NCBI GenBank assembly: GCA_036936605.1
Contig: JAUPFV010000005.1
Span: forward strand, 149,669,195-149,733,194
Direction of reading: 5' to 3'
Source of the DNA: Limnanthes douglasii subsp. nivea
Lineage: Eukaryota > Streptophyta > Magnoliopsida > Brassicales > Limnanthaceae
Length of the DNA: 64,000 bases
The notes below the pieces were generated by a model, which did no database searches, was not told the origin of the DNA, and was given only the letters and a program-made list of their open reading frames with translations. Both the position numbers and the translations under genes were made by a program. Each line of letters starts with the position of its first letter. The first letter of the stretch is position 1. Below, piece by piece: positions 10,500 to 21,715 of this stretch.

Positions 10500-11693
10500 T
10501 GTATCCCTGACTGTAGTTTGCGTCCTCAGCTGATCAAGGAGCTGCATAATGAAGGTCATGTGGGCCGTGATCGAACATACCAGTTGCTGTCCTCATCTTA
10601 TTTTTGGCCTTCGATGCGGAAGGAAGTTGGTCGTTTTGTCGCCCGTTGTCGAATTTGTCAGTTGGCCAAGGGAACATCCACAAATGCAGGTCTTTATATT
10701 CCCCTGCCGATACCTGCTCAGCCCTGGACCGACATCAGTATGGATTTTGTTCTTGGTTTACCTCGGACTCAGCGTGGATTCGACTCTATTTTTGTGGTGG
10801 TTGATCGTTTTTCTAAGATAGTACACTTCATCCACTGTAGAAAAACATCTGATGCAGTGTGTGTCGCGCAGCATTTATTTCGAGAGATTTATCGTATTCA
10901 TGGCCTTCCCAGTACCATTGTTTCTGACCGTGACACCCGGTTTGTGAGTCATTTTTGGCGCAGCTTATGGCGTATGGTGAATACACAGCTCAGTTTCAGT
11001 CGTACCTACCACCCCCAGACTGATGGTCCGACAGAAGTGGTTAATCGTTCCCTCGGTAACTTGTTGCGCAGACTGGTGGGAGATCACCCGAAGGGATAGG
11101 ATCAGCGCCTACCGCAGGCAGAGTTTGCCCACAATCATGCCCTTCACCGCTCGACGGGTTTTTGTCCTTTCCAGGTGATGTATGGTGTTGTGCCCCGGGG
11201 TCCTGTCGACTTGCTCGTCCTGCCCAGTAAAATTCATGTTCACACAACTGCTGAGGAGTTTGTATCGCAGATTCGCCAAACCCACCAGACGACTTACGAT
11301 CAGCTTGTCTTGAGCACCGCCAAGTATAAGTCTGAGGCGGATTCTCATCGTCATCCTGTTCAGTTCGAATTTGGTGACTATGTGTGGGTAGTTTTAACCA
11401 AAAATCGGTACCCTGCTAGTGAGTACAACAAACTGGCCGCCCGGAAGATTGGCCCGGTGGAGATTGTGGAGCGGATGAACCCGAATGCTTATCGACTGCG
11501 TTTGCCTAGCCATTTTCGTACGTCTGATGTCTTTAATGTTAAGCATCTGATTCCTTATGCATGTGACTCTTCTGACGAGGAGACTGGTTCTGATTCGAGG
11601 ACAAATCTTCTTGACCCCGGCGGGAATGATGCAGATAGTTTAGCGCTGGAATTTATGAAGACTGGCGATCACCCGAAGAATGCGGTGAATTGA
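10500..11693 (+). pseudogene. CRM-like integrase with C-terminal tail reading into the 3' LTR
   Basis: The zinc-binding HHCC box spans LHNEGHVGRDRTYQLL and CRICQLAKG. The catalytic core has WTDISMDFVLGLP, VSDRDTRF and TYHPQTDGPTE, so all three acidic positions (D, D, E) are present. A TAG at 11097-11099 replaces the Trp usual in 'WDQ'. The frame continues from 11100 to 11693. Its last 22 codons lie inside the 3' LTR (from 11627), so the pol C-terminus and LTR overlap. This is typical of CRM elements carrying a CR-type chromodomain; I cannot confirm a chromodomain fold by eye. Confidence 0.8.
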
Positions 11694-12002
11694 CAGTTTG
11701 GAGCTCCGGTGTCTGATTTTGACCCACATCACCTTGTTTCGAAGGAAACAACGTCACGAACACAAGTCACGAGCTTTGCTCGTGAGCTATGGGCCTTTTT
11801 GGGCATTTGGGCTCATCTATCATCTTATTTTGCGTTTTTAATACTTTAGGATTTTTAGTAATTTTCATATTTTTGGTTTTAGGGTTTCACTTGAATCCTT
11901 ATATAAACATATCTTCTATACATTGTTGAGGGAGTTGTTTTTTATTAATAAAATTAGGGTTTTTATCCCTCTTTAGCTTCTCTTGCGTTTCACTCTGAAT
12001 CA
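11627..12002 (+). repeat. CRM-like element 3' LTR
   Basis: It starts TGATGCAGATAGTTTAGCG and ends CTCTGAATCA. A purine/C-rich tract, ACCCCGGCGGGA, lies just upstream in the polypurine-tract position. CTCAG follows at 12003-12007 as the right TSD. Confidence 0.9.
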
Positions 12003-13490
12003 CTCAGGGATTACACCAAGCATTTTATTAATGCTAAGACCGACCTGGATCATTGCGAAGAAAACGTAGCACTAACAGCGTATCGCTTAGGGTTGCTTCC
12101 AGGACCGATGAAGCAAGCGGTCGCGAAAAAACAAGATTTTACTTTTTCCTCCCTCATGGCTGAGGTGGAAAAGCAGAAACTGATCAAAGAAACCGAGGCG
12201 TCCGAATTGGCTGCGCAAATTCAGCAGAGCGCGCAAGCGTCGGTCGTTATAAAAGAAAGGATTTTATCTAACTATGTTCAACAAGTCCAGCCAGTCAGCA
12301 CGGTACCGCCGACCCAGTCCTTGCCAATCAAGCCTCTAGCTTCCTAGAGCCAAAGAGCGAGGCAGACGAACCAAGTGGTTTCGTGACCCATATCTAATAA
12401 GTGGATCCGACCTGCTTACTTCGATAACCTGACAGAATGCGTGTCTTCGATCTATGAAACGACTAAGAAAAGCGGGATATATCGGAGGCCGTTCCCTATA
12501 CCAACGCCTCGGGAGCACATGAACAATCGGTATCGTCGTTACCATAAATACGTGGGACACGATACTAAGGATTGTATTGCCCTAAAAAAGGAGATACATA
12601 TGCTGATAGAGCACATAAACCTTCTTGAGTACGTGAAAAAGAAAGCGCAACAGGCCGCTGCTTCGAAAGAAATCGTGACGATACCGAAGTCCGAGACAAC
12701 CATGAAAATTTCCGAAGTGACCGACCCTTTTGACGTCTCCATCGAGTATCTTGATCCGGAGGCAGGTCGTAACCTCATCGGGGTCATCGAAGAAGAGACT
12801 GCGGGAAATAACGGGAATGTAAGAAACCTTTGTCAATTTTTCGAATCATTGACTATTTTTGGGGGTGATTCTATGGCAGGGATCACGCACTCCTCCCGAA
12901 AACGACATATTGTGAATCTGACTACCCAGTTGGAAGCGCGGCCCTATCCCCATTCAAAAGGCATCCCTTCACCGATCCTTTATTTCGACGACAACGACAT
13001 GAGAGACATAGCCGGTCCTCATGAAGACGCTATCGTCATTGGGGCGGCCATTGCGGGAGAAGAAGTCTGACGCATCTTAGTTGACACCGGAAGCTCAGCC
13101 AACGTAATCTTTGCATCAACTTTCGCGAATTTCAGGACGCTCCCAGTCATTACACGTTCGGACCGAACTATTGTAGGGTTTACAGGTTCGGCAACGGACG
13201 TGGTTGGTGAGTTTGAGGGCATCTTTCAGCTGGGCCACAGACCATTCAAAAAGGAGGTCACTGTTTTATTCGTCGTAGTAGACGCGTCGGCTTCTCATAA
13301 TGCGATCTTTGGCAGATCGTGGCTGTCGCGAATGCACACGGTATCATCCACGGTTCATCAATGCTTGAAGTACGTGGTCGGGAATAACGTGGGGGTAGTG
13401 CGAAGCAGCCAGAAAGCAGCAAAAGAATGTTACCGAGCGACTCTGCACCCAAAAAGGATCAGGAGATGGAGCAGGCGCGGGACTAGAAAT
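12003..13490 (+). pseudogene. Tat-1 gag 3' part and aspartic protease
   Basis: This resumes the split gag: RDYTKHFINAK, YRLGLLPGPMKQAVAKK, FSSLMAEVEKQKLIKETE. Stops near 12345-12440 separate it from a zinc-knuckle-like region, YRRYHKYVGHDTKDCIALK, in which the first Cys is Arg. Protease follows: SRKRHIVNL, IAGPHEDAIVIGA, then the active site LVDTGSSANVIF after a TGA at about 13068, where Tat-2 has an Arg codon. It ends FGRSWLSRMHTVSSTVHQC. It matches the Tat-2 protein at 47673-48287 almost motif for motif. Confidence 0.85.
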
Positions 13491-13689
13491 TAACGAGACT
13501 TCCCTTGAGGTCACTACATGTTGATGATCCTAGAGAAGCTCCCAGTTTTTTAACCACCGACGAAGAGTGTGAAAAACATCAATTTACCGAAGGGAAAATT
13601 TTACAGATCGGAATCCAATTGTCCTCGGTATTCAAGAAACATTTGCTGTCATTACTACAGGAGAATTTAGATTTATTCGCGTGGTGTTC

Positions 13690-14430
13690 GAAAGAATGCT
13701 CAGCGTCGGGCACATCAAAGAATCAAGTTACCTGCTCTGGACGTCCAATCCTGTCCTGGTCAAAAAGAAAAACGGGAAGTGGAGGATGTGTGTGGACTTC
13801 ACCGACCTTAATCGAGCATGCCCGAATGATCCTTTCCCGATGCCGAGAATCGACTAGTTGGTGGATTCCACATCTGGAAATCAATTATTTTCTTTTATGG
13901 ACGCTTATGCAGGCTACAACCAAATCAAATTGCACCCAACAAATCAGGAAAACACAACGTTTATTACAGGTCGAGGCTTGTATTGCTCTAAGGTGATGCC
14001 GTTCGGATTAAAAAATGCTGGAGCGACTTATCAAAGGTTGGTTAACATGACCTTCAACTGCGAGATAGGTAGGAATATGGAAGTTTACATTGATGGCATG
14101 CTAGTAAAAAGTGGCACGGACGAGGACCATCTTGCCGATTTAAGGGAAACCTTTGATAATCTAAGAAGTATAAATCTGAAGCTAAACCCGGAGAAATGCT
14201 CCTTTGGAGTAAGGTCGGGCAAATTCCTGGGGTTTTTTGTCAGCGAAAAAGGAATCGAGGCAAATCCAACCCAATTACAGGCTCTTACCAACATAACACC
14301 GCCTAAGAATATCAAGGAGGTCCAGATATTAACCGGGCGTCTCGCGGCCCTGAATCGATTTATCTCTCGTTCATCTGACAAGTGCGCTCCATTTTTTAAG
14401 GTTTTGAGAAACGCAAAGAATTTTGTTTAG
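13690..14430 (+). pseudogene. Tat-1 reverse transcriptase, catalytic site mutated
   Basis: Motifs in order are LVKKKNGKWRMCVDFTDLNR, ACPNDPFPMPRID, a TAG (Gln in Tat-2), LVDSTSGNQLFSFMDAYAGY, KVMPFGLKNAGATYQRL, YIDGM and LNPEKCSFGV, then TGRLAALNRFISRSSDKC. The catalytic box should read YIDDM (as in Tat-2). Here the second Asp is Gly (14086-14100), which should abolish polymerisation. The region before 13740 is frameshifted. Confidence 0.88.
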
Positions 14431-14680
14431 ACGCCGGCGTGCGACGCGACCTTTTTAGGGATCAAAACTTACTTATCATCCCCGAACCTGCTGACAAAGC
14501 CCCTGACAGGGGAGACTCTTTTTCTTTACATAGCGGTTTCAGATTTTGCAGTAAGCGCGACCCTGATCAGTGAATCGAGAACGGTTCCCAAAGCAGTATA
14601 CTTTGTGAGCAAAAGCTTACTGGACGCGGAGACACGGTATGTGAAGTTGGATAAAATGGCCTTAGCTTTGGTGAAGATGG
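14431..14680 (+). pseudogene. Tat-1 RNase H, truncated
   Basis: After a TAG at 14428-14430 (the Tat-2 frame has Trp) the sequence reads TPACDATFLGIKTYLSSP, LIVYLAV-like LFLYIAVSDFAVSATLI and VSKSLLDAETRYVKLDKMAL. This matches Tat-2 up to ALALV. Homology stops near 14680 and the antisense gene begins. The C-terminal RNase H residues, the second (archaeal-type) RNase H and integrase are absent. Confidence 0.8.
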
Positions 14681-16475
14681 GTCTCACCATCCTCAACAAC
14701 AGCTTCATCTTGCTGTCCCTCCGCAACGCCTCCTTTCGCTTCACTATTTGCTTGCTCAGCCTCTTCATCTGATTTGGGGCGCTTGATGGGGGCCTTGTTG
14801 CGCTTCGAGAGAAACAAGTGGGCGTCGGGCGCATCTATCTTTGCGACCAAGTCCACCAGGCTGGGTGGTTGGCGCAGCTGCTCAATAGTGAGGGGTTCGA
14901 ACGAGCAACGCCAAAGGTTACTCGTGATCAGATTTGTATTCTTAAAGGCACGATGGAACGCCCGACCCCAGTATCTCCTGACATAGTCCTTCAAAATCTG
15001 AAAGGTGACTTTGCCAGGTTTGAAGTGATCTTTCTTGAGCCCCTGGATGAACTCCTTCGACACTGCACCAAGGATCGGATTTTTAAAAAAAAGATAAAAA
15101 AAGATATACATATACATACCATCAGGCATCCAGGTCCGAGGCAGTCGCCTCGGGTTCTCCTTGTTGTAGGGACGACCATTTTCCCAGCAGCCATTGAGGA
15201 AGACGAATCGGTGGTTCCAACCTTTGTCACCCTTGAGAAATTCGTTCACGATCTTCCAGGTATTAGCCAAGGAAGAATAAAAGAAGAGGGACTTGGGAGA
15301 CTTAGAGAGCTCGGACATGGCTATGTATTTAGCTATCGGCATGTCCCGAACCGATAGGCGCGAGGCCAATATGCAGGACATCAGCGTATACCACGCATTT
15401 GGCGTCAACTGAGAGGGGTAAATGTTAAGGGTCCTGAAATATAAGGCAATCTCCGGATCCAGAGGAAATCGGAGGCCCCAATTGAAGAGCTCCGTAAAGA
15501 TAACGATCTTCTGTGACCGAACATGCAAGGGTGTCTCCCCGGGAGCGAGGAACCGGACGGTGACGCACTCCGGAATACTCCATCAAATCAGAAGCTCCTC
15601 CTGCTCCGCGACAGGGAAATAAAGATATTTTCCTTCAAAAAGGGAAATGACGTGGTCCCTTGGCAGCCGCTGGAAGTAAGATGTGGAAATAACCGCCTCA
15701 ACCTCCGCGGGAAGGGGCTCTTCGGGGGGAGGAGCAGTGCTGCCCCCAGCGGCAATGCCCTCCTCCGCAGGGAAAACGACTACCTCTGGTCCCTCCGTAT
15801 TTGCTACCAGGACCGCATTGGGATTAGGGGGCTGGCTGCAGAAGTGTCGGCCGGTTGGATAAAAGGATCTGCAGGGCCAGAACTGCTTCTAGTTTCGGCA
15901 GGCTGCGACTCTTTTCGCTGTTAACGAGACTGTTCGGGTTACAGCCCTCGTCGGCTCTGATCCCGTTGGTTGAGACCCAAGTGAGTACGCGCAGTATTAG
16001 TACCCGTCCAATACCCTTGTATATCAGGAATAAGCTGGATTACCTCGGGAGGATTATCTCCCGCGGGCGAAGTAGAAGTACTTGATTCCCCCATGGAAAG
16101 GAACTTAGTTTTGCCTCGACGACGAGGTGGAAAATGAGTCGGAGCAGTGTAAGAATTCACCAACGCAGGTGTCGGGCGGTTGAGTTGAGTAGGCGGGGAA
16201 TGCGGGGAACTGCTTCTTGAAGGAATAACAATGGCCTCGGGGGTTCGAGCGCTAAACGGTTCAGGTAAGGTAAAAGATTCGGCAGTGATCGGATAAGGAA
16301 GAACGAGATCGTGGGGAACCGGTACGGGCGCAAAAGGTTTGGTGTCAGCACTCCAGATCAGTCCAGCGGCTCGATACTCATCGGCGCGGTCACCAATACT
16401 AGCCCAATCTTTAAATCCAAACACAGGCTCTTTCTTCTTAGTCTTGGAGTTTGGCTTCGGTTTCTTACTTCTCAT
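14662..16475 (-). pseudogene. Tat-1 antisense ORF (aORF), decayed
   Basis: It encodes a protein homologous to the aORF of Tat-2 (40937-43916). The start at 16475 reads MRSKKPKPNSKTKKKEPVFG, basic and low-complexity. The core near 15500 reads KIVIFTELFNWGLRFPLDPE (Tat-2: EIVFFTELFNWGLRFPLDPE), then LTPNAWYTLMSCILASR and GCWENGRPYNKENPRRLPR. It continues after an intron (15063-15119) with SKEFIQGL and WGRAFHRAFKNTNL. Stops and frameshifts lie between 15530 and 15940; one is TGA beside TGG near 15574. The last codons run into the truncated pol. The core may match the Pfam 'putative gypsy type transposon' domain; function unknown. Confidence 0.75.
15063..15119 (-). other. Intron in the Tat-1 aORF
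   Basis: On the minus strand the donor is GATG|GTATGT and the acceptor TTGGTGCAG|TGTCG, with T-rich sequence between. Splicing joins ...WMPD to VSKEF in phase 1. Tat-2 has an intron at the same codon and phase (WRSD | QLPKEF). At 57 nt it is short and a multiple of three, so the unspliced frame also stays open. Confidence 0.6.
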
Positions 16476-16561
16476 AAAACTTGCTCTCTCTCTCTAGAAT
16501 GGTCCGGACAATGTTTTCTCTCTCTAGAACTCATCTGAGAGCGATTCTGGCTTGTGAGGTA

Positions 16562-16567
16562 CTTATA
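16562..16567 (-). promoter_or_regulatory. Candidate TATA box of the Tat-1 aORF
   Basis: On the minus strand, GCCTATAAGTACC lies about 87 bp before the aORF ATG, followed by a CT-rich leader (TCTAGAGAGAGAG on the minus strand). The spacing is similar to that in Tat-2. Inferred only. Confidence 0.4.
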
Positions 16568-17028
16568 GGCACCCCCACTTAACTGATTTACGTACGGGGA
16601 AATCCAAACGACGGAAAACAGCGGGAAGTCGAAGGGTCTCCTGGAAAACTGTGCAGACAAGCACGCCTCGAGTGTTTGAATGACACGTGTAGCTTCTTAA
16701 TCAGACTAACGCTGTAGGTCTGTGTTGGCTAGCCCAAGTAGATACGATAAACGGGCCTCATCTACCCGGTTCATTTTCCAAAGCCCGATCACGAGTTTAA
16801 GCCCATGGGGAATCTGCCCAAAAAAGATCGAAAATAGACCCATGAACAGCTGATTGACGCATCAGGACGATTCGCAACCGTCCCAATAACGAGAAGCGCG
16901 GAGGTTCGGACATCGTTCAAAAAACATTCGACCCAAGCGATCCTGTCAGTCGTTACCGAGGTCAAAGGGACAGAAGCGTTTCAAACTGGCTTTTTTACAA
17001 GTCTTCACTCCCGAAGCTCTTGAAGACT

Positions 17029-17038
17029 AGGGGGCTAC
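17029..17038 (+). other. Tat-1 polypurine tract
   Basis: AGGGGGCTAC directly abuts the 3' LTR start TGATAAGG. This is the expected position of the plus-strand primer site. Confidence 0.65.
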
Positions 17039-17360
17039 TGATAAGGGAGTAATTGGCCGACCTTAGCAGGAAAGGAGTCAATTGAAAATAGAAGAAAATA
17101 AATATACATATTATTGTATTTATTATTTATTAGAGAGCAATTCGTAAACAAAGTATTTTGTAAAGGACTAAAGATGAAAAAGCACCAAAGACATAATCGG
17201 GCCCACTCTTCCATACTATAAAATGGAACCCATTATTCTTGGTAGGTGGGAAAATTCATTATTATATTCTCTTTCTACTTTCTCTCTCTACACTTTTAGC
17301 ATTAGTCACATCAGGTCCAAGATCCAATAATATTCTCTCTTGTCATTTATTCTCTCATCA
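17039..17360 (+). repeat. Tat-1 3' LTR
   Basis: It pairs with 6339-6668. It ends TTATTCTCTCATCA and is followed by the TSD ACAAG at 17361-17365. Confidence 0.92.
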
Positions 17361-17929
17361 ACAAGCTCCTCAGCAAATTGCTATAGGAAAAATGATTATT
17401 TTTCAGTATATGATCTTGTAGCATATGATAACAAATTGAAAACGCGGAATTTGATTGGCTAATCAAAAATGAAATAAATAATTCAAGAACTAGTTTCTCT
17501 TTAGGTGTACCAATTCTCATTTTCAAGCTAGGTGGAAGGACAATATGAGATTGATTTGAACTAGAAGCTTCACCAAAAGTAGTTAAAGGGTGTATGCTCC
17601 GAGAATAAGTTTCCTAGAAGAGCTTGAACTATAATATGACTTAATATATCTTGAAGGGTTCTCATGTATACTAAATATATCAACTAAAGCATATGAACAA
17701 TGCAAACATTCAATTTTCCAAATACAACAAGAAGTGTTCTAGTTCAAAAGATCAACAACCATAACCAGTCTTGATTGAACTTCAAATAATACTTTTGTAG
17801 ACGATGGAACAATCCACGTACAATATTCTTCAATGTTTATTTTAATATTCTTCTCAGTATCATAACACAACTTCTTATTCTAATGTAAACAATTAGAGTA
17901 ATGTTTTAACATCTGGGTCATTAGTGTAA
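17361..17929. other. Flank of Tat-1; no gene seen
   Basis: The first 230 bp continue the duplicated sequence seen at 5368-5600 (for example AACAAATTGAAAACGCGGAA and GATTGATTTGAACTAGAAGC). The rest, to about 17930, is AT-rich with nothing recognised. Confidence 0.6.
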
Positions 17930-19610
17930 CCCTAAGTTTTCAATAATTCCAAAATCGGTAAACAACAAAATTATTTAATTTAATGATTAAAAGACTTAGG
18001 TTCACTATAAGCCATATGACCATATCGTTTACCTTTAAAGTTAGCGCATGCGTACTTTCATAAGAGAATTTTTCAATGAAAGTAAATTTTGTTGACCACT
18101 TTCTTAGTGGGCGCATACGCATACTTTTTCAGTAGCTTAACAATCTTTTTTCTAGAATGTTTTGGTATACGTCTCAATGCATGTTTCAGATTTCTAATAC
18201 GATGATAAAGACCGTATGTATTTTAGCAATGAGATAAAACAGTTGAGACAATGTTAGCTATACCTATGTGACGATCACATATAAAAGCTATTTGACAACC
18301 AAATAAATGAGGTTTTAATATCTCTAAAAGTATACCAATTATCATTATCTCTAGCTCTAACAATAACAGTTGCTACTAAAAAAATACATACATAAGATAT
18401 AATATACTAAGTATATATTCAATAATGTAGTTTAACAACCAATTAAAAATTTATATTTCTACAACATCAACCTAATGACCACTCTTACTCATAATTTAAC
18501 AATAAGTTTAGATGTAATTTAATAACAAGTTAACACGTAATTTGGCAACCAAATAGAATCTGTATTTTTACAACATATTAGTTATTATCCACCTACTTTT
18601 ACATATATTTTCACAACATAATCACATTTATTTTTGCAACCATAGTTTTTAACACAAATTAAAAAAATTCATTTACACATATTGTATAAAGAAAAAAAAT
18701 ATCATATTGTCATCATCTTTAGCTATTTTAGATAATAAAACCCATCAATGTATCCCAATCAAAAATATTTCATCGATACAGATCATGGCAAAACAAAAAT
18801 GAAAACATTTTACATAAGCCCTGAAAGCTATAAAACATCGTTTAAAAAATAGTTGTCTCCATCATAGTCTAACAGATAATGACTTGTGATGTCCAAACAC
18901 TTTAATGCTTTGAAATAAACTTTTAACATACTGAAAGAAGTAAATCTATCTCCGTAAAATTCCCTTTGGATTTCTCTAAATCAAGATATGACAAGAGATA
19001 CGAAATATTGAAGCCAAAGTCGGATTTAACATCGAATTCAATATATTTTTTTAAAATAATATTTTTTCTTGAACTAATGTCATCACTCATCTCGTTTCAT
19101 ATCAAATTGGATGTCAAATGCTTTTTATATTCCGTCGAGAAACCATGATAACACTTATGATTATCCACATATTTTTTAATAACCATATATCCATTCGAAG
19201 TATCAGTTGAAGCATAAAATCTCTATGGGCATCCTTTGCCATATTTCATCAAATAATGAACACTAAATTTGTCTTTCTGATTATGAATAAATTTATAACT
19301 AAATCCATGCTCGACACCAAATCGAGATAGAGCAAGACGCAGAACAATAAGACCACCTTCAAATACTTGTCCTACACATTGGATACCTTCAGCCCGACTT
19401 CGAATATCAAGTTATTTTTCTTACGTTAGAAAAACTAACACCCGGACTAGGTTCTCCAATTAATATATTATCTTCAACTATCAAATCAATATTCTCAAAT
19501 GATACTCTATCCAAATCAGCATCCATACCTAAAAGTATAGTTTCAATAGTATCAACAATCTCAATATTAATATCTTGACATGTACTACAACCCACCAATG
19601 CAACCAATGA
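17930..19610 (-). pseudogene. Mutator-like element (MULE) transposase remnant
   Basis: Reading the minus strand from 19610, GEPSPGVSFSNVRK leads into IQCVGQVFEGGLIVLRLAL, FGVEHGFSYKFIHNQKDKF and KGKGCP, then a TAG and RFYAST and NHKCYHGFSTEYKK, the MuDR-type N-terminal DNA-binding domain (Trp to TAG in CPWR). Further on, FGFNISYLLSYLDLEKSKG, then CFHFCFAMICIDEIFL and LLSKIAKDDDNMIFF mark the start of the DDE catalytic domain. SDRHIGIANIVSTVL, RIRNLKHALRR and GKRYGHMAYSE resemble its C-terminal half. Many stops. The duplication break at 18518 falls inside it. Confidence 0.75.
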
Positions 19611-21715
19611 TATAAAATTAGATTCACTGCATTAACAATAGCTCTTATATTCATCAATTAAATAGTTGAAACTAAAACGACTTCTGACCAACCAATCCCA
19701 CTTGCTTGTTATGAAATCAACCATACTTTCATAATTTTTAAAATTATTAAGGAAACGGACAAAAACCTGATTATTTATGTTTAAAATAACTAATAAAAGC
19801 ATTACAAACCTAAAAATAAAAAAATAAAAAATAAAAATAAATATTGAAACTATTTTTCCACCTACCATTCACATATTTCCACAACCAAAATATAAAGATG
19901 AAAAATAGGTTTCTCGAACAAAATTGCACATAATTTTGCAACCAAACAACACTAACTAAATCCGCAGCCAAAGTGACCGTAACTCTGCACCTAGTTAACA
20001 CTTAGTATTCGCGTAAAACAACAACACATAATTTTGCAACCACTATTGCAAACTAAAAAAGGTCCACAAATTTGTTTTCCCAACATTACTCTTTTCAGAT
20101 ATTTTTCAAAAATATTAATGTGAATATATGAAATCAAAGAATCAACAGAACTAAAACAATCATATATATCAAGAACAACCACACAATAATTCAAAATATA
20201 TAAAACAACAAAATAAGAATATAAAAATTATTTGGATCGACAAACGACTTCAAAAAATGTAGATGCAATTAGAGAATAAAAAAAATAAGAACTGATCATC
20301 AGTTGCAAAACAATTGATCCCAAAAAAGAAGAAAACCTAGAATCTAACAAAACCTAGGATTTACGATCCGCAAATAATAATATAACCTATAAACAAGAGT
20401 ATCATTTTACTTTCATTATTTTAAATTACATTATTTTTTGAATTTCTTTTTAATATAACTTTTTTATGTCAAACTTGTTTACCAATAACAATATAAGATT
20501 TGATAAAATATGGACAATCCCCTACTAATAAATTAGTATTTATTGATAATCACTTAAATATCTCAAATACCAATGATACCCTTGTCTATATGGATATAAA
20601 ACCTGGTTTGATATTACTAAAAAAGAAATACTACCAATAACAGAAGTACATTAAAGGTATTGAAATATCCGGGGACAAAAATTAAATTTTTTTATTTTTT
20701 TATTCAAATAAAAAAAAAACGCCATATAAAGTGAAATAAAAAATAGTTCTGATATATTTATATACACGTTAGTTTGTAATTTGTGTTTTTTTTAAATTGA
20801 AATTTTTGGATTAAACTATTAACACTTATGTATTGCAAGTTGTGTTTTTCAAAATATCCTTGAGTTATTTGTATGTGAGGATGGAGTTTTCAAACGAACA
20901 AAATTCTAAATGGATAATTTATCTCAACTAATGTGGTTATCGATCCATTTCGATTTTAAAAAAATTGGAGCAGACCATTTAGTTTGTCAATTCAAAACCG
21001 TTAAATTTATCAATTCAAATCGGACATACTGTATATAAATTTTAGCTAAACATATTACATAACTCACCATTCCTTTGGTTGTTAACCTATCTTGGACCTG
21101 GTAAGAAAATTTTATTATGTCTATAAGTATTATTATATAAGACTAGTACTTTGTCTTATCTCGTAACTGAGGTTCTCGTTGTGTTGGGGATATAAATTGC
21201 CTCTAAAATCAATCATAAGAGTTCTGAAAATTTAGATAAAGCTCTGAACTGGTTTCTAAAGTAATTTCTAAGCTACTATTCAACTAAAGAATATGGCCAA
21301 AAATTATTTAAAGGAACGTCAAATATAACAGTAATGTATGCTAATTTTAATAAAGAACTCTTAGAGGACATCATGTTTTTGTTTCAAAATTTCTTTAAGG
21401 GCCATATCATATTATAAACACTGATTGCTTCCTAGAAACACTTGTATTTATGCACTTATCATAACTAGAATGTTTTTAGCCAATTTATACTCTATACCAG
21501 TGTGACTACTGTGTCACGTTCTTGCTAAAAAGTAGGGGTATTAATTGCAGACCATGTGATGGAGAAGTCTGGTGTATAAGATGAGCTTGAAGACCATATG
21601 GTGGAGAAGTCTGGTGTAGAAGATGAGCTTTCCTCGGTAGAGATCATGTTTCAATAACAATTTTCTTTCCTTTTATTTTTTGCTGTTTGTTATTATAGTA
21701 ACCAGAGAATTTCCA
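19611..21715. other. AT-rich stretch without a recognised gene
   Basis: It has short direct motifs of the type CACATAATTTTGCAACCA (near 19925 and 20028), then A/T runs. Similar CAACCA motifs lie near 18280-18660 on the other side of the MULE catalytic region, so they may be subterminal repeats of that transposon. The short reading frames here look random. The same sequence recurs at 33476-35590. Confidence 0.6.

Larger units (their letters stand above)
7796..12002 (+). mobile_element. CRM-like chromovirus (Ty3/gypsy), nested in Tat-1 gag
   Basis: A 4.2-kb element with LTRs of 391 and 376 bp (TGATGCAGATAG...CTGAATCA). The flanks are CTCAA (7791-7795) and CTCAG (12003-12007), a 5-bp TSD with one mismatch; removing one copy restores the gag frame (ESL-RDY). 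The primer site is of initiator-Met type. Pol order is zinc knuckle, protease, RT, RNase H, integrase. A TGATG LTR start, an initiator-Met primer site and a pol frame running into the 3' LTR are features known from the CRM group; the assignment is inference. The capsid part of gag is deleted and pol has several lesions, so the copy is dead. Confidence 0.85.
6339..17360 (+). mobile_element. Tat-lineage Ty3/gypsy LTR retrotransposon 'Tat-1', defective
   Basis: Two LTRs (330 and 322 bp, TGATAAGG...CTCATCA) flank gag, protease, RT and a truncated RNase H on the plus strand and an extra antisense gene on the minus strand. The TSD is ACAAG (6334-6338 and 17361-17365). A chromovirus (7796-12002) is nested in gag. 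Pol stops inside RNase H near 14680 and runs straight into the antisense gene; the rest of RNase H, the second RNase H and integrase are missing. RT domains before integrase, a DTGSS protease and the antisense gene place it in the Tat lineage (family knowledge). It cannot move on its own. Confidence 0.9.

Noticed and set aside
14818..15357. 179-codon plus-strand frame in Tat-1
   Set aside because: It is the reverse complement of the conserved aORF core. Homology to Tat-2 lies on the minus strand.
17039..17421. 60-codon frame 17239-17421 as a gene
   Set aside because: It lies across the Tat-1 3' LTR and its flank, with no protein signal.
18400..20050. CRISPR-like or satellite array from the recurring CAACCA motif
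   Set aside because: Spacing and motif length are irregular, and this is a eukaryotic, transposon-derived context.
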